A stretch of 64,000 nt of DNA from Paenibacillus sp. Root444D2 (GTDB lineage: Bacteria > Bacillota > Bacilli > Paenibacillales > NBRC-103111): contig NZ_LMEO01000021.1 in assembly GCF_001426375.1 (NCBI RefSeq), forward strand, positions 1 to 64,000. The letters are read 5' to 3'. Position 1 is the first letter of the stretch; every line of letters starts with the position of its first letter. A program made the position numbers and the translations under genes. Positions 53,880 to 63,235 of this stretch are shown here, one piece after another. The notes under the pieces are model-generated. The model saw nothing but the letters and a program-made list of their open reading frames with translations. It was not told the origin of the DNA and made no database searches.

Positions 53880-55490
53880 ATGATTCCTAGATACCTCGTA
53901 GATGTAGATTTAGATTCCATTCCTCATGTACATACAGATGTTATTGTGATTGGCGCGGGCATTGCAGGTTTATTCACTGCTCTTCGCGCTAGTGAAAATA
54001 AGAAAGTGCTGATGATTACGAAGAAATCGCTCCTCGACAGTAACACGCGCTATGCGCAAGGCGGAATTGCTGCTGTTATATCGGACGAGGATTCGCCGGA
54101 ATATCATATGCAGGATACCCTAATAGCAGGTGCTGGTTTATGTTCGCCTGAGGCTGTTGACGTTCTCGTTCATGAAGGCCCCAACGGCGTTCAGGATCTC
54201 ATTCGGATGGGTACCCAGTTCGATCTCGAGAACGGGGAGTTTGCTTTGACCAAAGAGGGGGCGCATAGCCAACGCCGCATTTTGCATGCGCATGGCGACG
54301 CCACAGGCGCTGAAATTGTACGAGCTCTTTCGGAACGCACGAAGCAAGATCCGAACATTGAGATCTGGGACGATCACTTCGTGATCGACCTGATCACCCA
54401 GGATGGCGAATGCTACGGCGCTCTTGTGCAGAAACCAAGCGGTCAGCGCGTATTTGTGCGTGGAAATGCTACGATCCTTTGCTCCGGTGGTGCGGGACAG
54501 CTGTTCCGCTACACAACGAATCCTGACATCGCCACAGGCGATGGAATAGCGATTGCTCACCGCGCCGGTGCGCAAATTCAAGACGTGGAATTCATTCAAT
54601 TCCACCCTACGGCGCTTTGCTACCCTGGTGCTCCGCGCTTCCTGATCTCGGAAGCGGTTCGCGGCGAGGGGGCTTATCTGCGTAACATTAAGGGGGAACG
54701 CTTCATGGAGCGTTACCACCCCCAGCTTGAGCTAGCGCCTAGGGATGTCGTGGCCCGTGCCATCGTCGACGAGATGGAGAATTGCAAATCGACCTTCGTC
54801 TATATCGATATTACGCACGAATCCGAAGAGTTAATTAAACATCGATTCCCGACGATATATGAATATTGCCTCAATTACGGCCTAGATATGAGCACCGACT
54901 GGATTCCGGTTGCTCCCGCAGCTCATTATATGATGGGCGGTGTCAAGACAGATCTACACGGAGAAACGATCGTCCGCCGTCTTTTCGCTTGCGGGGAAGT
55001 GTCCTCTACAGGTGTACATGGCGCTAATCGATTAGCCAGTAACTCCTTATCTGAAGCTATTGTGTTCGGTAGAAGAATCATCGAACGGATACAGGAGCTC
55101 GCGCCTTTGGAAGGTAACATTCAAATACGCGCTGAATCCAAAGCGTCAAGAACGGAAATTCCGAATCAAGCCGTTGTCGAGAAAAAGCTTAAGCTGCAAA
55201 AGGTTATGCTGCGTTACGCGGGACTGAAACGTTCAGCCAAAGGCTTGCAAAAAGGGTATGACGAATTGGCAAGACAACTCTCTATCTTCGGTTCTTTGAT
55301 GACGAAACGTGAAGATTATGAGTTTGCAAATTTACTTAACTGTGCGCTTCTAACGACAACAGCGGCTCTAGCGCGGGAGGAAAGTCGTGGCGGTCATTAC
55401 CGGGAAGATTTCCCTGAACGGGATGATCAAGCATGGAAGAAGCATATTGTTTTTAAGCGCGGGGAAGATAGCATTGAGGAGTGGATTTAA
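53880..55490 (+). CDS. nadB: L-aspartate oxidase
   Basis: 536 residues, FAD-dependent. VIVIGAGIAGLFTALRA (about 21-37) binds FAD; NTRYAQGGIAAV (about 56-67), EFIQFHPTAL (about 238-247) and the C-terminal GGHYREDFP complete the succinate dehydrogenase/NadB family pattern. Oxidises Asp to iminoaspartate for NadA. 120 nt separate it from nadA with no clear site; AGGTGA precedes ATG 53880. nadC follows after 1 nt. Confidence 0.95.
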   Translation: MIPRYLVDVDLDSIPHVHTDVIVIGAGIAGLFTALRASENKKVLMITKKSLLDSNTRYAQGGIAAVISDEDSPEYHMQDTLIAGAGLCSPEAVDVLVHEGPNGVQDLIRMGTQFDLENGEFALTKEGAHSQRRILHAHGDATGAEIVRALSERTKQDPNIEIWDDHFVIDLITQDGECYGALVQKPSGQRVFVRGNATILCSGGAGQLFRYTTNPDIATGDGIAIAHRAGAQIQDVEFIQFHPTALCYPGAPRFLISEAVRGEGAYLRNIKGERFMERYHPQLELAPRDVVARAIVDEMENCKSTFVYIDITHESEELIKHRFPTIYEYCLNYGLDMSTDWIPVAPAAHYMMGGVKTDLHGETIVRRLFACGEVSSTGVHGANRLASNSLSEAIVFGRRIIERIQELAPLEGNIQIRAESKASRTEIPNQAVVEKKLKLQKVMLRYAGLKRSAKGLQKGYDELARQLSIFGSLMTKREDYEFANLLNCALLTTTAALAREESRGGHYREDFPERDDQAWKKHIVFKRGEDSIEEWI

Positions 55491-55491
55491 T

Positions 55492-56361
55492 ATGCTGGAT
55501 TTAAATATGGAACTCATTCGTAAACATATTCGGCTTTGGCTGGAAGAGGATATTGGAACCGGCGATGTCACAACTCTGACAACGATCCCTTTGGAACATG
55601 CGTCCAAAGGGATTATCCACGTCAAAGAAGACGGAATAGTCTGTGGACTCCGAATCGCCCAGGAAGTTTTTGCTGTGGTCGATGCTTCTCTTCGTTTTGA
55701 AACTAAAGTAGTTGAAGGATCGTCTGTTTATAAAGGGACCATACTAGCTGAAGTGGAAGGCAATACGCGCAGTATTCTGCTAGGTGAAAGATTAAGCCTT
55801 AATTTGATGCAGCGATTATCTGGAATTGCAACCAAGACGCGTGAGTTTGTCGATGCTTTAGAAGGTGTGCCGACTAGGCTTGTCGATACACGGAAGACGA
55901 CTCCGGGACACAGACTGCTTGAGAAGTATGCTGTACGCGTTGGTGGAGGTCATAATCACCGATTTGGACTCTACGATGCTGTAATGATTAAAGATAATCA
56001 TATTAAAGGTTCAGGCGGCATTACACAAGCTATACAAGCGGCTCGACAACAGATCCCCCACACGATGAAGATTGAGGTGGAGGTCGAGAATTTTGACCAG
56101 TTGCACGAAGCATTAGCGGCTGGTGCGGATATCATCATGCTCGATAATATGATTCCTGCGAAGATGAAAGAAGCAGTTTCCATAATTAAAAGTAAAGCAC
56201 CGCATATTGTAGTAGAGGGCTCAGGTTCTGTGACACCTCAGACTATTAAAGCGATGGCGGAAACGGGCGTTGATGTGATTTCTGTTGGGCGCTTAACGTA
56301 TTCGGTTGCAGCGCTGGATATCTCATTAGATCTGAATGAGCAGAAGGAGACGGCACTATGA
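55492..56361 (+). CDS. nadC: nicotinate-nucleotide pyrophosphorylase (carboxylating)
   Basis: 289 residues. Converts quinolinate and PRPP to Na[13 protein letters not shown] (about 18-28), [12 protein letters not shown] (about 132-143) and [24 protein letters not shown] (about 149-172) are diagnostic. I chose ATG 55492, which has GAGGAGTGG upstream and follows nadB by 1 nt. Its stop overlaps the coaX start. Confidence 0.96.
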   Translation: MLDLNMELIRKHIRLWLEEDIGTGDVTTLTTIPLEHASKGIIHVKEDGIVCGLRIAQEVFAVVDASLRFETKVVEGSSVYKGTILAEVEGNTRSILLGERLSLNLMQRLSGIATKTREFVDALEGVPTRLVDTRKTTPGHRLLEKYAVRVGGGHNHRFGLYDAVMIKDNHIKGSGGITQAIQAARQQIPHTMKIEVEVENFDQLHEALAAGADIIMLDNMIPAKMKEAVSIIKSKAPHIVVEGSGSVTPQTIKAMAETGVDVISVGRLTYSVAALDISLDLNEQKETAL

Positions 56362-57122
56362 TTCTCGTTATCGATGTTGGGAATACGAACATTGTGCTCG
56401 GTCTTTATCAAGAGCGAACGCTCCTTCATCACTGGCGGGTTAGTACGAACCGTTCAGCGACAGTCGATGAGTATGGGATGCAGCTGCATAGCCTGTTTCA
56501 ACACTCGGGCATCTCATTTACGCAGGTGGAAGGTGTCATTGTCTCCTCCGTTGTTCCTCCGCTTATGAATGTAATGGAAAACCTTTGCTTACACTATTTG
56601 AAAAGGACGCCATTCATCGTTGGTCCTGGCATTAAGACAGGCTTGAACGTGCGTGTAGACAATCCCAAAGAGGTCGGTGCTGATCGCATTGTAAATGCTG
56701 TCGCGGCTCTTGAGTTGTACGGGGCGCCTTGTATCATTGTTGATTTCGGGACGGCTACCACATACGACTACATCGATCCTTCCCAGCAGCTTGTTGGCTG
56801 CGCGATTGCACCAGGAATCGGGATATCAACGGAAGCCTTATATCAGAAGGCGGCGAAGCTGCCGCGCATCGAGCTGGTTAAACCGAAGAGCGTCGTCGGT
56901 CGTAATACCGTAGCGGCGATGCAGGCAGGGATTATTTTCGGCTATGTAGGCCAAGTTGATGGGATTGTCGAACGTGTTATTCAAGAATTTAATGTCAATC
57001 CAACAGTAATTGCTACGGGTGGTCTTGCGGAGTTGATTTCCAGTGAGTCTCGTACCATTCAGATCGTCAATCCACTGCTTACTTTGCAAGGTCTACAAAT
57101 GATTTATGAGAAAAATGCATAA
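56358..57122 (+). CDS. coaX: type III pantothenate kinase
   Basis: 254 residues. First step of CoA synthesis in many Firmicutes. ASKHA-fold phosphate loop [12 protein letters not shown] (about 5-16), [11 protein letters not shown] (about 107-117) and DFGTATTYD (about 130-138) mark CoaX. The ATG overlaps the nadC stop by 4 nt, so the pyridine and CoA genes are translationally coupled. hslO follows. Confidence 0.96.
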   Translation: MILVIDVGNTNIVLGLYQERTLLHHWRVSTNRSATVDEYGMQLHSLFQHSGISFTQVEGVIVSSVVPPLMNVMENLCLHYLKRTPFIVGPGIKTGLNVRVDNPKEVGADRIVNAVAALELYGAPCIIVDFGTATTYDYIDPSQQLVGCAIAPGIGISTEALYQKAAKLPRIELVKPKSVVGRNTVAAMQAGIIFGYVGQVDGIVERVIQEFNVNPTVIATGGLAELISSESRTIQIVNPLLTLQGLQMIYEKNA

Positions 57123-57145
57123 GCTGTTTAAGGAAAGGATTTAAC

Positions 57146-58012
57146 ATGGGCGATTATTTGATTCGAGGAACGGCGCTGGGCGGAAAAGTTCGTGCTTTCG
57201 CTGTAGAAACGACTGTCCTCACAGAAGAACTTAGCCGAAGACACCAAACCACACCAACAGCCACGGCAGCATTAGGAAGAACGGCAGCTGCGGGACTTCT
57301 CATTGCAGCCATGCTCAAGGGTGAAGAGCATCTGATTGTTCAAGTTAAAGGCGATGGACCCATCGGTCAAATTGTGGTCGATGCTAATGCGAAGGGCGAG
57401 GCACGCGGTTATGTCGATAATCCGTTAGTCGATCCTCCCCTTAAGGAGAATGGCAAGCTAGATGTTGCTGCTGCAGTGGGAACGGATGGATTTTTGTACA
57501 TAACGAAAGATTTAGGTATGAAAGAGCCCTATAAAGGCAGCGTTCCTCTCATTTCAGGAGAATTGGCTGAAGATTTCACGTATTATTTTGCCATGTCTGA
57601 ACAAACGCCTTCAGCTGTTGCGCTAGGGGTATTGGTTAATACGGATCACTCCATTCTGGCTTCAGGCGGATTCGTTATTCAATTGCTCCCAGGATTAACA
57701 AATGATGAAATTGGGGACATTGAAGGAATGCTCGCTCGCATTCCATCCTTCACAAACATGCTCGGCGGGGGTTTGAATTTAGAAGAAATTCTTCAAACTG
57801 TACTACCATCTTTCCAGAAGCTTGATCAGATGGATGTCATGTTCCGCTGTAAATGCAGTCGTGAAAGAGTTGAAACAACGCTTATTTCCTTAGGGAAGAT
57901 AGAGCTGCAAGAAATTCTTGAAGATGAAGGGTTTGCTGAGGTCGTTTGCCATTTCTGCAATGAAGCGTATCGGTTTAATGAAGATGATTTGAAACGAATG
58001 ATTGAACTATAG
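57146..58012 (+). CDS. hslO: Hsp33 redox-regulated chaperone
   Basis: 288 residues. Zinc switch with CKC (about 233-235) and CHFC (about 266-269), the four redox cysteines. Oxidation releases zinc and activates holdase activity. AAGGA before ATG 57146. Order coaX-hslO-yacD-cysK is as in B. subtilis. Confidence 0.96.
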   Translation: MGDYLIRGTALGGKVRAFAVETTVLTEELSRRHQTTPTATAALGRTAAAGLLIAAMLKGEEHLIVQVKGDGPIGQIVVDANAKGEARGYVDNPLVDPPLKENGKLDVAAAVGTDGFLYITKDLGMKEPYKGSVPLISGELAEDFTYYFAMSEQTPSAVALGVLVNTDHSILASGGFVIQLLPGLTNDEIGDIEGMLARIPSFTNMLGGGLNLEEILQTVLPSFQKLDQMDVMFRCKCSRERVETTLISLGKIELQEILEDEGFAEVVCHFCNEAYRFNEDDLKRMIEL

Positions 58013-58056
58013 AGCAAGCAGCATTATAGATGTAAAGAGGGAGTCAGGATGCAAAC

Positions 58057-58998
58057 GTGAAGCGATTGTGGGGAGTCATTATCGTGATGGCTGTAGGTAA
58101 TCTCGTGCTCGCATCCTTGCTGGTCACCCATACCATTAACCAATCAGAACCAAGTCAACCACCAGAACCTGAGAAGCAGGGTGAGCAGAAGAATGATCGG
58201 GTAGTCGCCAAAGTTGGAAATCGTGATATGACCATTCTGGAGCTTCAAACAGCTCTTGAACGTCATTATGGGGCAGAACTGCTGGGTCAAATGTTGGATC
58301 GTGAAGTGATACGTCTGGAAGGCAACGAGACAGGGACTACGATTGGAAGCGCGGAGATTAACCGTGAGTTGAAACGGATGCAGCAAGGTTATGAGAGTGA
58401 GCAACAATTTTATGCATCCATGCAAAATCAGTTAGGTTTGTCAGAGCAAGAAATCAAGGAAGATGTAACCAATAAACTGTTACTCGAGAAGCTCGCAACC
58501 AAACATATTCAGATAACGGATGCTCAGGTAGAAGACTATATGAAGACGCACGCCGATGAATTCAAGCAAGATACCGAATATAATATTCTTCAGATTATCG
58601 TGTCCACCAAGGATCAAGCGAATAAAGTCATTGCAGAGCTGGCGAAAGGAGAGAATTTTGCGACCCTTGCCAGAGATCGTTCCCTGGACGATGCAACCAA
58701 TAACTCCGGCGGTGATTTGGGTTGGATTGAAGGAGACGATCCTTTTGTTGCTGCTCCTGTTCTTGAGGCGGCGAAACTACTGAAGGTTGGAGAAGTGAGT
58801 AAGCCTGTCCCTCTGCCACAAGGATTTGCGATTGTGAAGCTGAAGAATCGGCGAGAGAAAGTAAATCCAGATCTTGCTTTCGTTCGAGAAAATGTGCGGA
58901 GAGAGCTAGCGCTTCGAGAAGCACCACCTCTCAAGGATTATGTGCAGCAGCTTCGAGGAAAATGGAAGGTTAGCATTCTTGACCCTCTATTGCGTTGA
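58057..58998 (+). CDS. PrsA/SurA-like peptidyl-prolyl isomerase (YacD)
   Basis: 313 residues. Membrane anchor or signal segment (about 6-24), helical SurA-like region (about 50-160) and a parvulin domain (about 170-275; ILQIIVST, FATLARDRSLDD, GGDLGWI). No lipobox Cys is visible, unlike the other PrsA-like protein in this window. Positional equivalent of yacD between hslO and cysK. Start GTG 58057 is the only plausible codon because an ATG 8 nt earlier runs into a stop. Confidence 0.88.
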   Translation: MKRLWGVIIVMAVGNLVLASLLVTHTINQSEPSQPPEPEKQGEQKNDRVVAKVGNRDMTILELQTALERHYGAELLGQMLDREVIRLEGNETGTTIGSAEINRELKRMQQGYESEQQFYASMQNQLGLSEQEIKEDVTNKLLLEKLATKHIQITDAQVEDYMKTHADEFKQDTEYNILQIIVSTKDQANKVIAELAKGENFATLARDRSLDDATNNSGGDLGWIEGDDPFVAAPVLEAAKLLKVGEVSKPVPLPQGFAIVKLKNRREKVNPDLAFVRENVRRELALREAPPLKDYVQQLRGKWKVSILDPLLR

Positions 58999-59016
58999 CA
59001 TTCTGTGAAAATATGG

Positions 59017-59086
59017 TTGACAACCAGTAAGTGCATTGATAAGATAAATGTATTAATACCGACTAATTAACTCGGAAATCATCGAT
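59017..59086 (+). promoter_or_regulatory. promoter and possible operator of cysK
   Basis: TTGACA (59017-59022), 17 nt, TAAGAT (59040-59045), with a nearby imperfect palindrome CCGA..TCGG (59060-59076). B. subtilis cysK is regulated by the Rrf2-type repressor CymR; whether this palindrome is its site is inference. Confidence 0.5.
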
Positions 59087-59110
59087 TATTTAACCTGGAG
59101 GGGAAATAGC

Positions 59111-60052
59111 ATGGCAAGATTAGTGCAAAGCATTACGGATTTGATTGGCGATACACCGCTTGTTCGTTTGAACCGCGTTGTTCCAGAAGGAAGCGCAGAG
59201 ATTTATGTGAAACTCGAGTACCAAAATCCAGGTGCCAGCGTAAAAGACCGTATTGCCATCTCCATGATCGAAGTGGCTGAGCAAGAAGGTATATTGAAGC
59301 CGGGCGATACGATTGTTGAGCCAACTAGCGGTAACACAGGAATCGGAATAGCTTTAGTCGCAGCTGCAAAAGGATACAAGGCGATTCTGGTTATGCCAGA
59401 AACGATGTCTTTGGAAAGACGTAACCTGCTTCGCGCTTACGGGGCTCAGCTAGTTCTGACGCCAGGAGCAGAAGGAATGAAGGGCGCTATCAAACGTGCT
59501 GAGGAACTTCAAGCAGAGAATCCTTCCTACTTCATCCCGCAACAATTCAAAAACCTAGCAAACGTGAAAGTTCACCGTGAAACAACAGGTCCAGAAATCG
59601 TTGAAGCGATTAATGCTCACGATGGCAAATTGGACGCTTTCATTGCGGGTATTGGTACGGGCGGAACAATTACAGGCGCAGGTGGCGTACTGAAAGAAAA
59701 CTTCCCGAACATCAAGATTTATGCCATTGAACCTGCTGCATCTCCGGTACTTTCCGGCGGTAAGCCAGGTCCTCATAAAATTCAAGGTATCGGCGCAGGC
59801 TTTGTTCCAGACATTCTGAACACAAGCATCTATGACGAAATTATTGCCGTAGAAAACGAAGATGCTTTCGAAACTTCACGCCGTGTAGCCAAAGAAGAAG
59901 GTATACTTGGTGGTATCTCCTCCGGTGCAGCGATTTTTGCAGCGCTTAAAGTTGCTAAAGAACTTGGCGCAGGCAAACGTGTAGTTGCTGTGATTCCAAG
60001 TAACGGTGAGCGTTACCTTTCTACGCCATTGTATCAATTCGAAGAGCAATAA
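59111..60052 (+). CDS. cysK: cysteine synthase (O-acetylserine sulfhydrylase)
   Basis: 313 residues. PLP enzyme: PLP lysine K45 in [17 protein letters not shown] phosphate-binding loop (72-77), and [10 protein letters not shown] (about 181-190). Makes cysteine from O-acetylserine and sulfide. ATG 59111 with TGGAGGGG. Confidence 0.97.
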   Translation: MARLVQSITDLIGDTPLVRLNRVVPEGSAEIYVKLEYQNPGASVKDRIAISMIEVAEQEGILKPGDTIVEPTSGNTGIGIALVAAAKGYKAILVMPETMSLERRNLLRAYGAQLVLTPGAEGMKGAIKRAEELQAENPSYFIPQQFKNLANVKVHRETTGPEIVEAINAHDGKLDAFIAGIGTGGTITGAGGVLKENFPNIKIYAIEPAASPVLSGGKPGPHKIQGIGAGFVPDILNTSIYDEIIAVENEDAFETSRRVAKEEGILGGISSGAAIFAALKVAKELGAGKRVVAVIPSNGERYLSTPLYQFEEQ

Positions 60053-60070
60053 GATTACTTGCTACGAACG

Positions 60071-60103
60071 AGCCTCCAGCTGCTGCAGCTGGGGGCTTTT
60101 TTT
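60071..60103 (+). terminator. intrinsic terminator after cysK
   Basis: AGCCTCCAGCTG and CAGCTGGGGGCT form a 12-bp stem with a CTG loop and seven T. Confidence 0.9.
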
Positions 60104-60170
60104 CTGTGTAAGGTTGGAGTATACTAATGGACAACTAATCATCGGATGTCACAGGAAGGGGGGGGCAAGT

Positions 60171-61730
60171 ATGATCCTAACAACAGTAGAGCAGTGGCGT
60201 AATTGGTCCTCCACGTATACGATGCTGCCTTATGTCATTAAACTGGGACTTGCCGACGACCGGATCGCTTCTTGGCAAGAAGCGTGGAAAGAAGCTGCGC
60301 CGGATTCCTTTGTCCTGGAAAGCGGCAAAGGGGGGCGTTACACTTGCTTCGGTTTACAGCCGTTTTCTACGATTCATGGAAACGGTTTGGATGCGGAAAT
60401 GACCATGATCAACCCAGTTGATAAGGGCAAGCCTCATGTTTCACGATTGCAAGGCAAACCGCTCGATATTGTGAAGCAATGGATGTCAGCCTATCACAGC
60501 CCTAAAGTTGAAGGCGCCCCTAAATTTCTTGGCGGCTGTGTAGGTTATTGGAGCTATGACGTGATCCGCACCATTGAGAAACTCCAGGAGCAAGCGGCAA
60601 ATGACCTACCGATTCCGGATTATAGCTTCGCTATGTATGATCAAGTTTGGACCTTGGATCATATCGATAAGAGCCTGTACATTGCGGTGCATATGCCGCT
60701 TGAGCAGAGCCGAACAGCCGATGACACTTATCTCCGGCAGCTTTATGCACAAGCGCACGCTAAGGCTGAGGCGATGCTCGCTCGCTGGCATGCAATCCGC
60801 TCCAGCAGCTGGTCAGGCTCGCAGCTGAGCAGTGCAAACCAACCGGCGATCGCGCGCGAGCAGCTGCACATCGACGTCGAGAGCATCGCAGGCATTCAGC
60901 CTGCCTTCGGCAAAGCCGATTACATCGCGGCGGTGCAGCGCATCCAAGCCTACATCTCCCAAGGTGACGTGTTCCAAGTCAACTTGTCCGTTAGACAGAG
61001 CCGGCAGCTGCGCACGACGCCGGAGGAGATCTACGAGGCGCTGCGCATCGTCAATCCCTCGCCTTACATGGGCTTGCTGCGCTTCGCAGGCTTCGCCCTC
61101 GTCTCTGGCTCGCCGGAGCTGCTCGTACAGCTCGAGGACGGCGTCCTGCGGACGCGTCCTATCGCTGGCACGCGCCCGCGCGGCAAGGACGAGCAGGATG
61201 ACCTGCGCCTAGCCGGCGAGCTCATCGACAACGACAAAGAGCGCGCCGAGCATGTCATGCTGGTCGATCTCGAGCGCAACGATCTTGGCCGCATCTCAAA
61301 GTACGGATCCGTCCACGTCAAAGACTTCATGGTCATCGAATACTACTCCCATGTGATGCATATCGTCTCGGAAGTCGTCGGCGAGCTCGCAGAGGGGAAG
61401 GACGCCTATGACGTCATTGCGGCGACCTTCCCTGGAGGCACGATCACAGGTGCTCCGAAGATTCGCACCATGGAAATTATTGAAGAATTAGAACCGGTTC
61501 GCCGCGGACCCTATACGGGATCTATGGGGTGGATTGACTATAATGGAAATATGGAATTTAATATTATTATACGCACGCTGGTAGCTGTTCAAGGGATGGG
61601 CCACATTCAAGCAGGGGCTGGTATCGTTATTGATTCCATACCCGAACGTGAGTACATTGAATCCTTGAATAAAGCCAAAGCGATGTGGAAAGCGATAGAA
61701 TATAGCGAGCGGAGCATGAGCCGAGCTTAA
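60171..61730 (+). CDS. pabB: aminodeoxychorismate synthase component I
   Basis: 519 residues. N-terminal TrpE/PabB region (about 20-165) and chorismate-binding domain (about 240-510) with GDVFQVNLSVRQSR, IAGTRPRG, ERAEHVMLVDLERNDLGR and FPGGTITGAPKI motifs. With PabA converts chorismate and glutamine to 4-amino-4-deoxychorismate for folate. I chose ATG 60171 after a run AAGGGGGGGG; upstream in-frame starts overlap cysK. The segment about 60780-61440 is visibly G+C-rich against its flanks. Confidence 0.94.
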   Translation: MILTTVEQWRNWSSTYTMLPYVIKLGLADDRIASWQEAWKEAAPDSFVLESGKGGRYTCFGLQPFSTIHGNGLDAEMTMINPVDKGKPHVSRLQGKPLDIVKQWMSAYHSPKVEGAPKFLGGCVGYWSYDVIRTIEKLQEQAANDLPIPDYSFAMYDQVWTLDHIDKSLYIAVHMPLEQSRTADDTYLRQLYAQAHAKAEAMLARWHAIRSSSWSGSQLSSANQPAIAREQLHIDVESIAGIQPAFGKADYIAAVQRIQAYISQGDVFQVNLSVRQSRQLRTTPEEIYEALRIVNPSPYMGLLRFAGFALVSGSPELLVQLEDGVLRTRPIAGTRPRGKDEQDDLRLAGELIDNDKERAEHVMLVDLERNDLGRISKYGSVHVKDFMVIEYYSHVMHIVSEVVGELAEGKDAYDVIAATFPGGTITGAPKIRTMEIIEELEPVRRGPYTGSMGWIDYNGNMEFNIIIRTLVAVQGMGHIQAGAGIVIDSIPEREYIESLNKAKAMWKAIEYSERSMSRA

Positions 61731-61763
61731 GCCCTAGCAGGGCTGACGAAAGGGGAGCTTAGA

Positions 61764-62345
61764 ATGATTTTAGTGATTGATAATTATGATTCGTTTACGT
61801 ACAACCTCGTCCAATATTTGGGGGAGATCGGTGAAGAAGTCGTCGTTCGTCGTAATGACGAAGTTGATTTAGCTGGCGTTGAGGCTTTAGCGCCCGATCA
61901 TATTCTAATATCTCCAGGTCCTTGCACGCCGAATGAAGCTGGAATTAGCTTATCACTTATCGACCATTTCAAGGGTAAAATCCCCATCTTCGGCGTCTGT
62001 CTAGGTCATCAATCGATTGGTCAAGCTTTTGGCGGCGACGTCATTCGCGCAGAGCGCTTAATGCATGGCAAAACCTCAGAGATTTTCCATGATGGTAAAA
62101 CCTTATTCGAAGGGCTGCCATCCCCTTTTATAGCGACTCGCTACCATTCCCTAATTGTGAAAACCGAGACGCTGCCTGATTGCTTGGAAGTTAGTGCACG
62201 TACAGCAGAAGGTGAAATTATGGCATTACGCCATAAGGAATATCCGATTGAAGGTGTTCAATTCCACCCAGAATCGATTATTACTCAGCACGGTCATCAG
62301 ATTCTGCGGAATTTTCTTCGCCGCACGGCCAAAGCGGGAGTTTAA
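61764..62345 (+). CDS. pabA: glutamine amidotransferase, aminodeoxychorismate/anthranilate synthase component II
   Basis: 193 residues. Class I GATase: C79 in GVCLGHQ, H168 and E170 in GVQFHPES, and [12 protein letters not shown] (oxyanion region). Provides ammonia to PabB. In B. subtilis PabA also serves the anthranilate synthase, so it can be amphibolic. ATG 61764 with AAGGGGAG. pabC follows 3 nt after its stop. Confidence 0.95.
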   Translation: MILVIDNYDSFTYNLVQYLGEIGEEVVVRRNDEVDLAGVEALAPDHILISPGPCTPNEAGISLSLIDHFKGKIPIFGVCLGHQSIGQAFGGDVIRAERLMHGKTSEIFHDGKTLFEGLPSPFIATRYHSLIVKTETLPDCLEVSARTAEGEIMALRHKEYPIEGVQFHPESIITQHGHQILRNFLRRTAKAGV

Positions 62346-62348
62346 TTT

Positions 62349-63206
62349 ATGATTCTTAGCGTCAATGGGATTCTAACAAATGATAAGGAAGCTGTGGTCT
62401 CGGTTTACGATCACGGCTTTCTTTACGGCCTCGGCCTTTTTGAGACATTTCGCACCTATAAGAAAGAACCGTTCCTGCTGCCCGAGCATCTTCGGCGTCT
62501 AACAGAGGGCTGCCGTGAGCTTGGGATTGGCTATGAGCCGGACCTTGGACACATTCAGCGTCTGATTGATGAGCTGCTTAAAGCCAATCACCTAGAGGAT
62601 GCGTATATCCGCTACTCCGTTTCGGCCGGAGTTGATATTCTTGGGCTGCCATCGGGCGTCTATCAAAACCCAACAGAGATCATATACATCAAGCCGCTTC
62701 CACCAAGGGACGAGCAGATCTATACACAGGGCAAAGCGCTGCAGCTGCTGAAGCTGCCTCGTAATACGCCGGAAGGTCTATACCGCTTCAAGTCCTTTCA
62801 CTATATGAACAATATTTTGGCCAAAAGAGAGTTGCTGCAGTATGATTGGGCAGCTGGCGCAGAAGGCCTGATGCTGACCGAAGAAGGCTACGTAGCTGAA
62901 GGCATCGTGAGCAACATCTTTTTCATAAAGGATAGAATCTGCTATACGCCATCTCTGGATACAGGCATCTTACCTGGAATCACAAGAGCCTATGTGTTGC
63001 AACTGGCACAGCAGCAGCAGATTCCAACACAGGGTGGCCTATATCGATGGGAAGATCTCATGGAAGCCGATGAGGTGTTTATCGTTAATTCCATACAAGA
63101 GATCGTACCTATTACGACACTGTTCACACCCAGTGGACAATCTCACATCGTTGGAGAGGGCGTCGTAGGTCCGATAACTCGCCAATTTAGCGAGCTTTAT
63201 AACTAA
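62349..63206 (+). CDS. pabC: aminodeoxychorismate lyase
   Basis: 285 residues, class IV PLP fold. Predicted PLP lysine K148 in the RFKSFHYMNN block, and EGIVSNIFFIKD (about 184-195) and the C-terminal VFIVNSIQEIVPI. Releases pyruvate from ADC to give p-aminobenzoate. Together with pabB and pabA completes pAB synthesis for folate. Confidence 0.93.
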   Translation: MILSVNGILTNDKEAVVSVYDHGFLYGLGLFETFRTYKKEPFLLPEHLRRLTEGCRELGIGYEPDLGHIQRLIDELLKANHLEDAYIRYSVSAGVDILGLPSGVYQNPTEIIYIKPLPPRDEQIYTQGKALQLLKLPRNTPEGLYRFKSFHYMNNILAKRELLQYDWAAGAEGLMLTEEGYVAEGIVSNIFFIKDRICYTPSLDTGILPGITRAYVLQLAQQQQIPTQGGLYRWEDLMEADEVFIVNSIQEIVPITTLFTPSGQSHIVGEGVVGPITRQFSELYN

Positions 63207-63235
63207 CATCTGATAGCAACAGGAAGTGAACAGTA

